In this document: positions 28,516 through 29,317 of the stretch, one piece after another
Layout: the number at the start of each line of letters is the position of its first letter
How positions within the stretch are numbered: the first letter of the stretch is position 1
Virus record (IMG/VR): IMGVR_UViG_3300042444_000023
Span: 1 to 29,317 of that record
DNA from: a virus
Reading direction: 5' to 3' (one strand)
DNA length: 29,317 nt
The notes under the pieces: model-generated
The model's input: the letters and a program-made list of their open reading frames with translations, nothing else
What the model was told of the DNA's origin: nothing
The model's database searches: none
Program-made: the position numbers and the translations under genes

Positions 28516-29080
28516 TTCTATAACTATATTCGATTTCCTTAATTCTTTGTTTCAAAGCCTTTATCATGTAGTACGCAGAGGTCCTAGGTATGTCGAAGAA
28601 CTCGGCCATTTCTCTAGAGGTTTGGCGGCGGTGTTCAAAATACGCCTCGGCTATCCTTTTTTCCACGGGGCTAACCAATTCGTCTAAGTAAATAGCTATG
28701 CAAGCTTTGCGTAGGTTTATAAGTTCTTCTATTTTGACCTTATGCTCTATTTCGGTGTCGTTGGGTTCGTCTTTTGCTATGTATTCTTGGCTATACACCT
28801 CGTCTTGTTTTCTACTTACCGACGTAGGCCACCATACTTGCATTTTAATTGTGTTAAGTAGGTAGCTTTTTACCGTGTTTTGGTCGGCTTCGTGATCGTC
28901 CATGCTAGCAACGTGCAAATATGCGTTGTTTATTATGGTGTCAGCCTTGACCATTATTAAGTCTAGCTTTTTATGGTGGCGTAAACGCGTCAACATATGG
29001 TTAGTATATGCCCTAACCTCGTCGTAATTCGCGGTTATATACGCGTCAAGAATTTTTTTGATACCAGACAAGGAACTCAT
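28499..29080 (-). CDS. Sigma-factor-like transcription regulator
   Basis: A 194-residue helical protein. The C-terminal region (about 130-190) has the build of sigma region 4: LDELVSPVEKRIAEAYFEH, then TSREMAEFFDIPRTSAYYMIKALKQRI, a helix-turn-helix with a final recognition helix. The N-terminal 100 residues are helical with NAYLHVASM and LLNTIKMQVWW, loosely like sigma region 2. It may direct host RNA polymerase to late promoters. It sits at the head of the packaging and tail unit. The start ATG 29078-29080 is chosen because the extended frame is broken by a TGA in the other repeat copy. The first 98 codons are duplicated at 1-294 with only silent changes. A related phage small-terminase or replication role cannot be ruled out. 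Confidence 0.7.
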   Translation of the reverse strand: MSSLSGIKKILDAYITANYDEVRAYTNHMLTRLRHHKKLDLIMVKADTIINNAYLHVASMDDHEADQNTVKSYLLNTIKMQVWWPTSVSRKQDEVYSQEYIAKDEPNDTEIEHKVKIEELINLRKACIAIYLDELVSPVEKRIAEAYFEHRRQTSREMAEFFDIPRTSAYYMIKALKQRIKEIEYSYRNGKDQ

Positions 29081-29249
29081 TATAAAAGTTAGTGCGATCC
29101 GAAGCGGCGCACAAACATCGGTTGTCATTTTGGCCCGTTACGGCGTTCTTTATCTTTTGCAGCTTTTTAAGGTGCATTTTACTTAGCCGCGTTGGCGTAA
29201 GTTGTTCGAGCAATTTGCTAGCCTCTAGTTGTTGAGCCTCTGTAAGCAT
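29046..29249 (-). CDS. Conserved small phage protein, 67 residues (right copy)
   Basis: This copy of the gene at 260-463 differs by one silent change and two replacements: it reads DRTNFYNEF where the other reads DRVNYYNEF. The V/T change takes three base changes in one codon, which is more than drift between near-identical strains would usually give and hints at selection or recombination there. It overlaps the start of the sigma-like gene by 35 bases. For a description see the left copy. Confidence 0.8.
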   Translation of the reverse strand: MLTEAQQLEASKLLEQLTPTRLSKMHLKKLQKIKNAVTGQNDNRCLCAASDRTNFYNEFLVWYQKNS

Positions 29250-29317
29250 AGGTCTAAAGCATGAGCGGTTAAACTTATAAGCGTAGCCGTTAAAAAGTCA
29301 CCAGTTAAAGCCCAACT
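29225..29317 (-). CDS. Membrane protein with CPKC motif, C-terminal part (right copy)
   Basis: The last 30 codons of the membrane-protein gene seen whole at 439-690, cut by the right edge of the window. The bases are identical to 439-531. It supports circular continuity: both partial genes at the edges are completed by sequence at the other end. Confidence 0.75.
   Translation of the reverse strand, partial: SWALTGDFLTATLISLTAHALDLCLQRLNN

Larger units (their letters stand above)
28787..29317. repeat. Right copy of the imperfect terminal direct repeat
   Basis: Matches 1-531 at offset 28786 with 11 substitutions and no gap. It begins inside the sigma-like gene and ends inside the membrane-protein gene. 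If the repeat is collapsed, the genome unit is 28,786 bp and the two partial genes at the edges become whole. Confidence 0.95.

Noticed and set aside
1-29317. Signs of a temperate life cycle
   Set aside because: No integrase, excisionase, attachment site or partition genes are seen. The small helix-turn-helix protein alone is not enough.
1-29317. tRNA genes and CRISPR arrays
   Set aside because: I found no cloverleaf with a CCA-ready end and no regularly spaced repeats.

Overview
The window looks like one complete, compact genome of a tailed phage (Caudoviricetes, probably siphovirus-like because of its 675-residue tape measure and long tail genes) that infects a member of the Bacteroidota. 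The host call rests on promoter boxes of the Bacteroidota type (TTTG, 18-19 bases, TATATTTG), on the absence of Shine-Dalgarno sequences before genes, which instead have A/T-rich leaders, and on the style of the gene families. The first 531 bases recur at the end (28787-29317) with 11 mismatches and no gaps, so the contig is best read as a circular or circularly permuted genome of about 28,786 bp whose two ends come from slightly different strains. I see no integrase, tRNA, CRISPR array or transposase.

Almost everything is on the minus strand, so it reads from high to low coordinates. Around the junction: a membrane protein with a CPKC motif (439-690), a 67-residue protein (260-463 and its copy 29046-29249) and a sigma-factor-like regulator (28499-29080). 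Then come a cluster of small proteins, the terminase small and large subunits (26167-27749), and the tail module (16483-26136): two large tail or baseplate proteins, the tape measure, a tail-completion-like protein, a Trp-repeat protein and a lectin-like receptor-binding protein. A plus-strand island of two paralogous genes (15201-16506), perhaps tail assembly chaperones, interrupts the minus-strand order. The head module follows (10325-15156): an XkdF-like protease fused to a scaffold, the major capsid protein, a tail-tube-like protein, the portal and a connector. It runs straight into lysis: holin, M15 endolysin and a u-spanin-like lipoprotein. A metallophosphoesterase and a strong terminator end the unit.

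The early half (745-7902) has two near-identical promoters sharing a 16-bp core. The first drives a string of small genes joined by ATGA overlaps and ending in a DnaA-domain-IV-like protein. A structured leader with a terminator-like hairpin precedes the replication pair (DnaD-like protein and DnaB-like helicase), a coiled-coil protein, NinG and a PD-(D/E)XK nuclease. The second promoter drives an ERF-type annealing protein, a YqaJ-type exonuclease, a MazG-like protein, a tiny membrane protein, a protein with an SSB-like acidic tail and a small helix-turn-helix protein, ending at a terminator.

The points most worth a second look are the structured leader at 5858-5985, the variant terminal repeat whose differences are nearly all silent, the plus-strand paralog pair, the interlocking hairpins before the endolysin, and at least four small genes (42-53 residues) tied to their neighbours by overlapping stop and start codons.
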